DNA of 7,363 nt from Clostridiales bacterium UBA4362 (GTDB taxonomy: Bacteria > Bacillota > Clostridia > TANB77 > CAG-508): positions 1 through 7,363 of the forward strand of contig DGSM01000082.1 in NCBI GenBank assembly GCA_002393975.1. Reading direction: 5' to 3'. The position numbers and the translations under genes are program-made. This document shows positions 1-6,065 of the stretch, piece by piece. The notes below the pieces were generated by a model. The model was not told the DNA's origin. It ran no database searches and worked only from the letters and a program-made list of their open reading frames with translations. Numbering within the stretch: the stretch's first letter is position 1; each line of letters starts with the position of its first letter.

Positions 1-633
1 TGCTCTGCTGTTGCAGTTGAAAACTTCCGTGATAGAAGACCTGGATCTGTTGGATTAATACTTCCAGAAAACAAGATTAAAATTGCAAATCCTGATGAAG
101 ATGGTATTGGTGAATTACTAATAAAAACAGATGCTGCTATGCTTGGTTATTATGGCAATGAAGAAGCTACTAAAGAAGCTTTTGATGAAGAAGGTTATTT
201 CCGTACTGGTGATACAGGTTATATTGATAAAGATGGTTTCATATTCATCACTGGTAGAATTAAAGATATGATAGTTTTAAAAAATGGAAAGAAAATCTTC
301 CCAGAGGAACTTGAATTTTTAATTAATAAACTTCCTTATGTAGCTGAAAGCATGGTATTTGGTCATGAGGACGATACAAGAAATGATAGAAATGAAGATG
401 TAATTTTATGTGCTAAAATAGTTTATGATAAAGAAAAAATCAAGCAACATTTTGCAAATCAAGATGAATCCAAATATCAAGAATTAATTGAAAATGATAT
501 TAAAGAAACTATTAATAAACAAATGCCTGCTTATAAATACATAAGAAAAGTATTAATTACTGATGAGCCTTTAATTAAAACAACTACATTAAAAATAAAG
601 AGAAATGAAGAAATGAAAAAGATCCAACTATAA
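1..633 (+). CDS. AMP-forming acyl-CoA synthetase (long-chain fatty acid-CoA ligase type), C-terminal part
   Basis: The reading frame is open from the first base, so this is the last 210 residues of a gene that begins outside the window. It matches the adenylate-forming (ANL) superfamily, which activates a carboxylic acid to an acyl-adenylate and transfers it to CoA. Visible motifs, numbered within the fragment: a GELLIK strand near 39-44, the YFRTGD nucleotide-binding motif at 66-71 with its ribose-binding Asp, and GRIKDMI at about 85-91, which is the hinge to the C-terminal lid. The C-terminal KTTTLKIKR segment carries the likely catalytic Lys near residue 198. A Leu replaces the usual Gly before this Lys. 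The sequence resembles bacterial long-chain acyl-CoA synthetases more than acetyl-CoA synthetases, but the substrate pocket lies in the missing N-terminal part, so the substrate is unknown. The gene is convergent with rng, and its stop codon sits in the loop of the shared terminator. Confidence 0.88.
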   Translation, partial: CSAVAVENFRDRRPGSVGLILPENKIKIANPDEDGIGELLIKTDAAMLGYYGNEEATKEAFDEEGYFRTGDTGYIDKDGFIFITGRIKDMIVLKNGKKIFPEELEFLINKLPYVAESMVFGHEDDTRNDRNEDVILCAKIVYDKEKIKQHFANQDESKYQELIENDIKETINKQMPAYKYIRKVLITDEPLIKTTTLKIKRNEEMKKIQL

Positions 634-647
634 AGTTGGATCTTTTT
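616..647. terminator. Bidirectional Rho-independent terminator between the acyl-CoA synthetase gene and rng
   Basis: There is a perfect 9-bp stem, GATCCAACT (621-629) with AGTTGGATC (634-642), and a 4-nt ATAA loop. An A5 run (616-620) and a T5 run (643-647) flank it, so a U-tract follows the hairpin in both directions. It can end the + strand synthetase transcript and the minus-strand tsaC-pth-rng transcript. The left arm lies inside the last codons of the synthetase gene, and its TAA stop (631-633) is in the loop. Confidence 0.9.
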
Positions 648-675
648 ATTATTTATTATTTATTTTTTTGTTATT

Positions 676-1818
676 CTATATTTTTCTTCCAAATATAGGC
701 TTTCTAGTCATTTCCAACAAGCATAATTTTGATATTTCTACAACTTGTACTTTACTTCTGTCTTTTTTCATGCATTCTTCCATATGTTTCATTACAGCTT
801 GCTTGTTCTTTTCCTCAACCATATCTATATAGTCAATTATTATAATTCCACCCAAGTCCCTTAATCTTATTTGTCTAGCAATTTCTTCTGTTGCTTCTAA
901 GTTTACTTCTAGGGCAGTTTGTTCAAATCTTTCTTTTCCAATATAACGTCCTGAGTTAACATCAATAGTAACCAAAGCTTCAGTAGGATCTATTGTAATA
1001 AAACCTCCACTCTTTAGGCTTACTTTTCTGTTAGGCTTAACATTTTCTTTTAGTTCTTCTATTTTTACTTCTATTCCAGAACTTATATTTTCTACAAATT
1101 TTGCAACTTGTTTATTATCAGTAACTATATTTAATCCATATGGTGCTAAATCTATAATTAGCTTTCCTAGAATTCCTCTATCATCTAGTAGTTTTATTCC
1201 ATGATTGGTATTACTATTTGCTTTAGCCACTTCATTAATATCATCAAATAATGATACTAATCCTGAAACATCTTGGCTAATAGCTTCTTCACTAGCATCT
1301 TGTGCAATAGTTCTTATAATAGCTCCCATATTTTCAGGAATATATTTCTTTACCATATTAACTAATTCATCTTTTTTCTCTTTAGCAATTTTTTGTGATA
1401 TGGTAACGAATTTTGAATTAGGTAATAAAATAACATATTGTCCTACAAGTTTTAAATCAGTTGTAACTCTTGAACCTTTTTCTGTTGAATAATCTTTCTT
1501 AACTTGTACTACTAATTTATCTTTCTTTTTTACATAGTCTTTAATGTCATATTTTGAAATATCTAAATTAAGATTTCCAGTAACATCACTTATCTTAGGA
1601 ATTAAATCATTTATATGTATTAAAGCTGTTTTCTTTTCTCCAATATCCAAAAATGCACTTTGCATTCCTGGAACAATGTCTTTAACAACTCCTAAATAAA
1701 TGTTTCCTTCAAGTCTTGGCTCATCAAATTTTTCTTCATAATATTCTACAAAGATATCATCTTCATATACACTTATTGCTATGTTTTCAGCCTTCTTTAT
1801 AATCTCTAGTCTATACAT
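676..1818 (-). CDS. rng: Ribonuclease E/G family endoribonuclease, short form lacking the zinc-link region
   Basis: Single-strand-specific endoribonuclease of the RNase E/G family, expected to cleave AU-rich RNA in mRNA turnover and rRNA maturation in the cytoplasm. An S1-type RNA-binding domain lies at about 36-120 (GNIYLGVVKDIVPGMQSAF). A 5'-monophosphate sensor region follows, with R169-T170 in the GAIIRT motif. The DNase I-like catalytic region holds the two metal-binding Asp residues, D286 in TIDVNSGR and D329 in IIIDYIDM. The protein has 380 residues, against about 490 for E. coli RNase G. It stops ten residues after the LLEMTRK motif, before where the CPxC zinc-link and the small dimerisation domain should begin. 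Only about 30 nt separate the stop from the terminator, so no coding remnant is hidden there. The ATG start has AGAGGA (1823-1828) at good spacing, 10 nt after pth. Family assignment is firm; activity and oligomeric state of the short form are open. Confidence 0.93.
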   Translation of the reverse strand: MYRLEIIKKAENIAISVYEDDIFVEYYEEKFDEPRLEGNIYLGVVKDIVPGMQSAFLDIGEKKTALIHINDLIPKISDVTGNLNLDISKYDIKDYVKKKDKLVVQVKKDYSTEKGSRVTTDLKLVGQYVILLPNSKFVTISQKIAKEKKDELVNMVKKYIPENMGAIIRTIAQDASEEAISQDVSGLVSLFDDINEVAKANSNTNHGIKLLDDRGILGKLIIDLAPYGLNIVTDNKQVAKFVENISSGIEVKIEELKENVKPNRKVSLKSGGFITIDPTEALVTIDVNSGRYIGKERFEQTALEVNLEATEEIARQIRLRDLGGIIIIDYIDMVEEKNKQAVMKHMEECMKKDRSKVQVVEISKLCLLEMTRKPIFGRKI

Positions 1819-1828
1819 TGTGTCCTCT

Positions 1829-2386
1829 TTAATTATTAAGATTCATCGCTTTATCTACTCCATATTTAATAATATCTATAGTAGCTAAAGTCGCTTTATC
1901 AATAGCAGGTTCTAAAACTTTATATTGTTCCTCACTCATCTTTCCAATAACATGAGAAATTAATAATTCTTTAAATTCTGGTTGTCCTGTTCCTATACGA
2001 ACTCTTGCAAAATCTAAGTCTTCTAAGACTTCCACAACAGATTTCATTCCATTATGGTTTCCAGCTCCACCTTTTTTTCTAATTTTTACTGTGCATTCTG
2101 GTAAATCAATATCATCATAAATAATGATTATATCTGAAGTATGCAATTTATAAAAATCCATAACTTTTCTTAGAGCTTGTCCACTTTCATTCATAAAAGT
2201 TTGAGGCTTAAATAGAATAACTTTTTCTCCTTCTATTTCTCCTGAACCAATTAAAGCATCGAACTTCTTTTTCTCAACTCTTATATCATATTTCTTTGAT
2301 AATTTATTAATTACATCAAAACCCATATTGTGTCTTGTCATTGAATATTCTGGTTCTGGATTTCCTAAACCAACTATTAAATACAT
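1829..2386 (-). CDS. pth: Peptidyl-tRNA hydrolase
   Basis: Cleaves the ester bond of peptidyl-tRNAs that drop off the ribosome, freeing tRNA for reuse; cytosolic and normally essential in bacteria. At 185 residues it has the usual length of bacterial Pth. The signature residues are all present: N9 in VGLGNP, the catalytic H19 in TRHNMGF, N66 in PQTFMNESG, D91 in IYDDIDLP (partner of the catalytic His) and N112 in the GNHNGMKS loop. The ATG is preceded by a GAGGGTGA ribosome binding site that begins right after the tsaC stop; the gap between the two genes is 11 nt. The rng start follows 10 nt downstream, so the gene is almost certainly translated from the tsaC-pth-rng transcript. Confidence 0.97.
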   Translation of the reverse strand: MYLIVGLGNPEPEYSMTRHNMGFDVINKLSKKYDIRVEKKKFDALIGSGEIEGEKVILFKPQTFMNESGQALRKVMDFYKLHTSDIIIIYDDIDLPECTVKIRKKGGAGNHNGMKSVVEVLEDLDFARVRIGTGQPEFKELLISHVIGKMSEEQYKVLEPAIDKATLATIDIIKYGVDKAMNLNN

Positions 2387-2397
2387 TTCACCCTCAC

Positions 2398-3441
2398 TTA
2401 TAGAACATTATTTTCACAAGCTCTAACAAGCCTATTCATTATACTAAGTCCTAATTCTTCTCTCTCGATTCCTTCAATTATCGCTTGATCACAATTTAAC
2501 TTGTCTACTTTTCTCAAATCTGTAAATATATTTTGTGATACTGAAGCTAGATTCTCTTTGCTTCCCATTTCAATAAATAAATCATCTTGTATATCGATCT
2601 TATCTCTATCTTCTTTAAATCCTAAGAAGCAAGTCTTTATTCCTTTTGATTTATTTTCTTTTAAAATTTTATTTATTTTATTTATTTGATTTTGATCATA
2701 GCCAATCATAACACATTTAGTCTTTGGAGCATAGTGTCTATATTTCATTCCAGGACTTTCAACTTTTTCGTTATCGCTAACTACTTTAAATAAATTCTTA
2801 CTTAGTTCTACTTTTCCGCATACTTTTTTAATATCTTCTTCGGTAACAAATCCTGGTCTAAGTATAATTGGCACTTCATTTTCAACTTTTACAACAGTTG
2901 ATTCTATACCAATTTTGCATTGTCCACCATCTATAAAATAATCTACTTTACCATCAAATTCATCATAAATATCTGCTATATTAGTACCACTTGGTCTTCC
3001 TGAAACATTAGCACTAGGAGCAGCAATAGGAATACCACTTTTATCAATTATTTCATGGATTATCTTATTGCTTGGCATTCTAATACCAACTGTTTTTCCT
3101 CCACAAGTAGCAACATCACAAATAGTTTTCTTTTTTCTTAAAATCAAAGTAAAAGGTCCTGGCATAAAGCTATCAATAAGCTTTTCTTCCATAGGAGTTC
3201 TTTTTTCTGTGATTTCGTCAATCATGTCTTTGTTAGAGACATGAATAATAAGAGGGTTGTCTTGTTTTCTTCCCTTTGCCAAAAAGATTTTCTCACAAGC
3301 ATCATCATTTGTTCCATTTGCAGCTAGTCCATACACAGTTTCAGTTGGAACAATAACAAGATTTCCTGCTCTAAGAGAATCAATTATAGTATTTAATTCT
3401 TGTTCATTAATGTCATTTTTCCAATCGAAGATTGGAGTCAT
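2398..3441 (-). CDS. tsaC: L-threonylcarbamoyladenylate synthase, two-domain Sua5 type
   Basis: Makes threonylcarbamoyl-AMP from threonine, bicarbonate and ATP, the first step of the t6A37 modification of ANN-decoding tRNAs. The TsaD/TsaB/TsaE transfer complex is not in this window. The YrdC domain covers about 14-205, with PTETVYGL at 32-39, the KGRKQDNPL motif at 56-64 (K56, R58), SANVSGRPSGT at 143-153, IGIEST and RPGFVT. A linker with SPGMKYRHYAPK at 229-240 is typical of Sua5 proteins and closes over the active site. A Rossmann-like Sua5 domain occupies about 242-347. The 347-residue length fits the long Sua5 form rather than the short E. coli TsaC of about 190; it may therefore be annotated sua5 elsewhere. 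The ATG has an AGAGGG ribosome binding site upstream. First gene of an operon with pth and rng, read from the promoter at 3477-3505. Confidence 0.96.
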   Translation of the reverse strand: MTPIFDWKNDINEQELNTIIDSLRAGNLVIVPTETVYGLAANGTNDDACEKIFLAKGRKQDNPLIIHVSNKDMIDEITEKRTPMEEKLIDSFMPGPFTLILRKKKTICDVATCGGKTVGIRMPSNKIIHEIIDKSGIPIAAPSANVSGRPSGTNIADIYDEFDGKVDYFIDGGQCKIGIESTVVKVENEVPIILRPGFVTEEDIKKVCGKVELSKNLFKVVSDNEKVESPGMKYRHYAPKTKCVMIGYDQNQINKINKILKENKSKGIKTCFLGFKEDRDKIDIQDDLFIEMGSKENLASVSQNIFTDLRKVDKLNCDQAIIEGIEREELGLSIMNRLVRACENNVL

Positions 3442-3464
3442 TTTTTTTGCCCTCTTTTCTTAAA

Positions 3465-3476
3465 ATTAACGTTAAT
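3465..3476. promoter_or_regulatory. Palindrome at the predicted tsaC transcription start (possible operator)
   Basis: ATTAACGTTAAT is a perfect 12-bp palindrome with a central CG. It lies directly after the -10 box and is centred on the expected start point, where a repressor dimer would block transcription. I cannot name a regulator, and the AT-rich background makes short palindromes fairly common. Confidence 0.3.
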
Positions 3477-3505
3477 ATAATACCACAATTTTCCTTAATT
3501 TTCAA
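3477..3505 (-). promoter_or_regulatory. Sigma-A promoter for tsaC-pth-rng
   Basis: On the minus strand, TTGAAA (3500-3505) is separated by exactly 17 bp from TATTAT (3477-3482), and a TG dinucleotide one base upstream makes it an extended -10. The expected start is near 3470, giving a leader of about 30 nt before the tsaC ATG. The -35 box lies in the last codons of the upstream surface-protein gene, and that gene's stop codon is in the spacer. Confidence 0.82.
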
Positions 3506-5876
3506 GGTTTCTCACCTTTATTTTTCTAATAATTACCAGGATTGAACTTAATGCAATGACTAACACACTGGCTAATCCAAAGATTCTTTTATTAGTCTTT
3601 ATAATACCAATTAGTCCTGTTCTAGGAAGTATTACTAAATCATTCTTATCTGAATTGTCATTTAACGAAGTTTCCTCATACGATGTTGAAACAATTTCTA
3701 TATTATTAGAAATTGTCTGAGATATATCTACTCCTTGTTTTTTAGTTAGCACAAGTTCATATTCTCTCCATTCTCCACCTTTTAAGTCTTTAACTTCAAT
3801 AAAAGCTTCATTATCTCCAATTGTCCAATTAGAATTTTCTTCTTGAAGCATATAATAATTAGCTGGAATCTTTTCCACAATTTTTCCGCTTCCTGTTCTA
3901 TCTTCTGTATTCGCCACTCTCACTAAATAATATATTTTACAATTAGCACTACTATTCGCCTCTTTTATTCTCATCTCTATTTTTCCAATTTTTCCTTTAA
4001 GAGCAAAGAAGCTTTGATTAATTATGCTTTTTTGCATATTCATATCCACTTTAAGATTAAATAAAAGCTTTTTGTAATAGTAATTGATTTCACAATAATC
4101 TCTATCAATTGTATGAGTTTCCATCTCTGGTTTTTCTATAAGTTTATATCCTTCAAATTCTTTAGCTGTAGTATTTACTATTGTTCCTTCATCTTTTTTT
4201 TCTTCATATGAGTTTAGAACCTCTCCAGTATCTTGAACAATATAGTTTACCTTTATTTTTCCAACATAAATATAATAATAATTTATTTCTTGTTCTTTTT
4301 TAGTAAATTTGGTTTTAGTTCCATCTTCAGGTCCTTCTATCAATCTATAGTTATCAAAGTCTTTATGATTTAAACTAAGTTCTTCTCCTTCTAGTCCATT
4401 TTTGGTTTCATTATCCATAACCTTTCCTGTCGTTTTATCTATATAATTTATTTTTAATTCACAATTGTATTTATAATAATAATTTACATTAATATTTTCT
4501 CTTCCAATTTTACCTGAAGGATGTCCTTCTACTCTTGTAAAAGTATAATTTGGTATCTCCTTTTTAGTAGTACTATAATCATCTCCTTCTTTGTATTTAG
4601 TAATCTCTTTTTCGCTAATTTCCATTTTGTCATTTTCATCTAAATACTTAGCTATAACATTTGCATTTTTCATATAATAAAAATTTACAATTTGAAGATC
4701 TTCGGTTAATGTATATTCTAATTTTTCAGGACTTTCTACTAAAGTATATCCTTCTATATCTTTAGCTTTTACACTTAGTTTATTTCCTACAGCTCCAGAA
4801 AAAATATCTTTATCTAAAATCTTATTTGTTGTTTTATCTATGTATCTTGCTTCCAAGCCAGAGCTTTGAAGATTAAATGTAGTTAGAAGATTTGATGCTC
4901 CTCCTGCTCTTTCCATATAAAAAACTGATAAAGTATGCTTTCCTTCTGCAAGTTTTCCATTTGCAAAGGCTGTTCCTGTAACATTATTTTTATTTGTCCC
5001 ATCAGTTTGCAGTATTGAACTAATATAAGTTTTATTAGTTGCAAAATTGATTTTTGCCGTTTGTCTATAATGATTTCCTCCTAAATCTAGTACTAACTTT
5101 CCATCTACAAATATCCAAACATCATCATCTCCTGAAAAGTTAAATACCATATCTTCTTTTTCATTGGTACTACTATTTAAAACTTTTCCATCACTTGGCA
5201 TTAAAAATGGTATATCAAATCTCGCACTAAAAAATAAATCTCTACTACTTTCATTGCTACTGGTATCATCACTACATTTATTAAAAGGATAAAATCCTCC
5301 TCTACTTCCTGCATGTAGCTTAAAAGTTTTGCTATTGTAATCTCTAGTTACATGGTAATCATCACTATTAAAGCTATAATAGCCATTGTTTTCCCTTTTA
5401 AAAGGAAACTTCCAATTAGAAAGAACTTCATCATATCCTCTTCCTGAAGAAGTTGGAAACAAAGTTTCTCCATTATTGTATTTATCTACAACTTGTATTT
5501 TATTATTCACTAATGAAGGTTTTACTAATCCTTGTATTACACCATTATTATTTATTGCAATTCCTGGACTACTAAACCCATTTTGAAATCCTCCTCTAAC
5601 TCTTCCTTCTGTAGATCCAAACAAGATTGATTTCTCATCATATATTGATTTTTTCTCATTGGTCCATAATTTATAATATTCTTCTGCAGAGATTCCTCTA
5701 AGTCTTGAATTATATTCTTCTGGATTAATATCCACAAATGTTGCATTTACATATTTAACTTCACCATCTGGTATTTCACCACATGTTGTAGATGCCATAA
5801 CTTTGTTAGGCCTACTTAATAAAGATATAAGGCTTAAGCCAATTATACCTACACTTATAATTTTACTTTTATTCAA
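3495..5876 (-). CDS. LPxTG-anchored surface protein with fibro-slime (PA14-like) domain and MucBP-like repeats
   Basis: Predicted secreted, wall-anchored protein of 793 residues, probably an adhesin. A Sec signal peptide covers about 1-28 (Lys-containing start, hydrophobic 7-20, likely cleavage after VMA). A fibro-slime/PA14-like domain lies at roughly 150-337, with the hallmark GDDDVWIFVDGKLVLDLGG at 249-267 and a KHTLSVFYMERAG strand near 313-325. Four MucBP-like modules follow at about 341-402, 403-470, 471-536 and 537-602, each ending in a VNYYY/INYYY-like strand. Residues 606-732 resemble the DUF11-type domains of Gram-positive surface proteins. The sorting signal is LPRTG at 750-754, a membrane segment at about 766-783 and a basic tail. 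No sortase gene is in the window. The start codon is TTG, chosen because GAGGAG lies just upstream, the signal peptide follows at once, and no in-frame ATG comes earlier than codon 27. It has its own promoter, set between housekeeping units. Domain calls are from motif recognition; the ligand is unknown. Confidence 0.9.
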   Translation of the reverse strand: MNKSKIISVGIIGLSLISLLSRPNKVMASTTCGEIPDGEVKYVNATFVDINPEEYNSRLRGISAEEYYKLWTNEKKSIYDEKSILFGSTEGRVRGGFQNGFSSPGIAINNNGVIQGLVKPSLVNNKIQVVDKYNNGETLFPTSSGRGYDEVLSNWKFPFKRENNGYYSFNSDDYHVTRDYNSKTFKLHAGSRGGFYPFNKCSDDTSSNESSRDLFFSARFDIPFLMPSDGKVLNSSTNEKEDMVFNFSGDDDVWIFVDGKLVLDLGGNHYRQTAKINFATNKTYISSILQTDGTNKNNVTGTAFANGKLAEGKHTLSVFYMERAGGASNLLTTFNLQSSGLEARYIDKTTNKILDKDIFSGAVGNKLSVKAKDIEGYTLVESPEKLEYTLTEDLQIVNFYYMKNANVIAKYLDENDKMEISEKEITKYKEGDDYSTTKKEIPNYTFTRVEGHPSGKIGRENINVNYYYKYNCELKINYIDKTTGKVMDNETKNGLEGEELSLNHKDFDNYRLIEGPEDGTKTKFTKKEQEINYYYIYVGKIKVNYIVQDTGEVLNSYEEKKDEGTIVNTTAKEFEGYKLIEKPEMETHTIDRDYCEINYYYKKLLFNLKVDMNMQKSIINQSFFALKGKIGKIEMRIKEANSSANCKIYYLVRVANTEDRTGSGKIVEKIPANYYMLQEENSNWTIGDNEAFIEVKDLKGGEWREYELVLTKKQGVDISQTISNNIEIVSTSYEETSLNDNSDKNDLVILPRTGLIGIIKTNKRIFGLASVLVIALSSILVIIRKIKVRNLEN
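4071..4856 (-). repeat. Four tandem MucBP-like modules inside the surface protein
   Basis: Four degenerate protein repeats of 62-68 residues lie end to end. Most open with a strand such as ARYIDKTT, INYIDKTTGK or VNYIVQDTGE. Three carry an EGYTLVESPE, DNYRLIEGPE or EGYKLIEKPE turn. Each closes with VNFYY, VNYYYK, INYYYI or INYYYK. Repeats 1, 3 and 4 are the most alike; repeat 2 has NYTFTRVEGHPSG at the turn. MucBP modules form beta-rich rods in other Gram-positive surface proteins, sometimes binding mucin. The repeats have diverged at DNA level, so recent slippage is unlikely. Confidence 0.75.
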
Positions 5877-5905
5877 TTTACTCCTCGCTTTTTGGAAAGA
5901 AGCAT
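5873..5905 (-). CDS. Possible 10-codon leader ORF upstream of the surface protein
   Basis: An ATG at 5903-5905 has GGAG (5913-5916) seven nt upstream and opens a frame for MLLSKKRGVN. Its TGA stop (5873-5875) overlaps the TTG start of the surface gene as TTGA, an arrangement typical of translational coupling. The frame contains both the surface gene's ribosome binding site and a complementary CTTCTT, so ribosomes crossing it would open that pairing. An in-frame ATG six codons further upstream lacks a ribosome binding site. The frame is short enough to occur by chance, and no expression evidence exists. Confidence 0.3.
   Translation of the reverse strand: MLLSKKRGVN
5881..5886 (-). promoter_or_regulatory. 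Ribosome binding site that sets the TTG start of the surface protein
   Basis: GAGGAG is followed by TAAA and then TTG on the minus strand. It is the only strong Shine-Dalgarno match near the 5' end of the frame and supports the TTG at 5874-5876 as the start. The 4-nt spacing is short. CTTCTT at 5897-5902 can pair with it, so access may be controlled. Confidence 0.7.
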
Positions 5906-5974
5906 CCCCAAACTCCGTTCCATAGAAAAAATTAGGGATTAACTAGATTAAAAATTTTTGATTTAAAAATTTAT

Positions 5975-5987
5975 GAATTAATAATTC
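5975..5987. promoter_or_regulatory. Palindrome just after the surface-gene start point (possible operator)
   Basis: GAATTA and TAATTC form an inverted repeat with one central base, covering about +2 to +14 of the predicted transcript. The position would suit a repressor, but the sequence is pure AT apart from the end G/C pair and could arise by chance. Confidence 0.22.
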
Positions 5988-5994
5988 TGGATTT

Positions 5995-6023
5995 AGTATA
6001 AAAGCGAAAGTCTGCAAAGTCAA
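5995..6023 (-). promoter_or_regulatory. Sigma-A promoter for the surface protein gene
   Basis: On the minus strand, TTGACT (6018-6023) is followed after exactly 17 bp by TATACT (5995-6000), each one or two mismatches from consensus. The expected start is near 5988, giving an AT-rich 5' leader of about 110 nt. The first two T of the -35 box are also part of the recO terminator T-tract. Confidence 0.85.
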
Positions 6024-6065
6024 GAAAAATCGCTCGACCAATTTCGACATTTGGAAGAGCGATTT
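6022..6065 (-). terminator. Rho-independent terminator after era-recO
   Basis: On the minus strand AAATCGCTC (6057-6065) pairs over 9 bp with GAGCGATTT (6027-6035). Inside, CCAA and TTGG extend the hairpin past a small internal bulge. The T-run continues at 6022-6026 with one C. The recO TAA stop (6064-6066) overlaps the foot of the stem. It insulates the surface gene from era-recO transcription. Confidence 0.85.

Noticed and set aside
648..675. Coding remnant of the missing rng C-terminus
   Set aside because: Only A/T-rich sequence lies between the rng stop and the terminator; there is no room for a CPxC-containing segment in any frame.
1205..1492. Open frame of 95 codons on the + strand opposite rng
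   Set aside because: It lies wholly antisense to a clear RNase E/G gene, has no ribosome binding site and no recognisable protein features.
5552..5746. Second minus-strand open frame within the surface-protein gene
   Set aside because: It is a frame-shifted reading of the same strand inside a domain-supported gene, without its own start signals.
5781..5801. Lipoprotein signal at the adhesin N-terminus (Cys32 after VMASTT)
   Set aside because: The residues before the Cys do not fit a lipobox, and a normal signal peptidase I site after VMA plus the LPRTG anchor explain the protein better.
5948..5972. Direct repeat AAATTTTTAA, two copies 15 bp apart, in the adhesin leader
   Set aside because: Made only of A and T in a very AT-rich leader; likely composition rather than a site.
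5877..5988. A cyclic-di-GMP or other known riboswitch in the adhesin leader
   Set aside because: Cyclic-di-GMP riboswitches often precede clostridial adhesins, so I looked for the conserved class I and class II core motifs; none is present on the transcribed strand. The leader is mostly AT-rich with only two short possible stems.
6001..6024. GCGAAAG and GCAAAG motifs on the + strand resembling riboswitch core pieces
   Set aside because: They lie on the strand opposite to the gene, inside the promoter and next to the recO terminator, with no + strand gene downstream.
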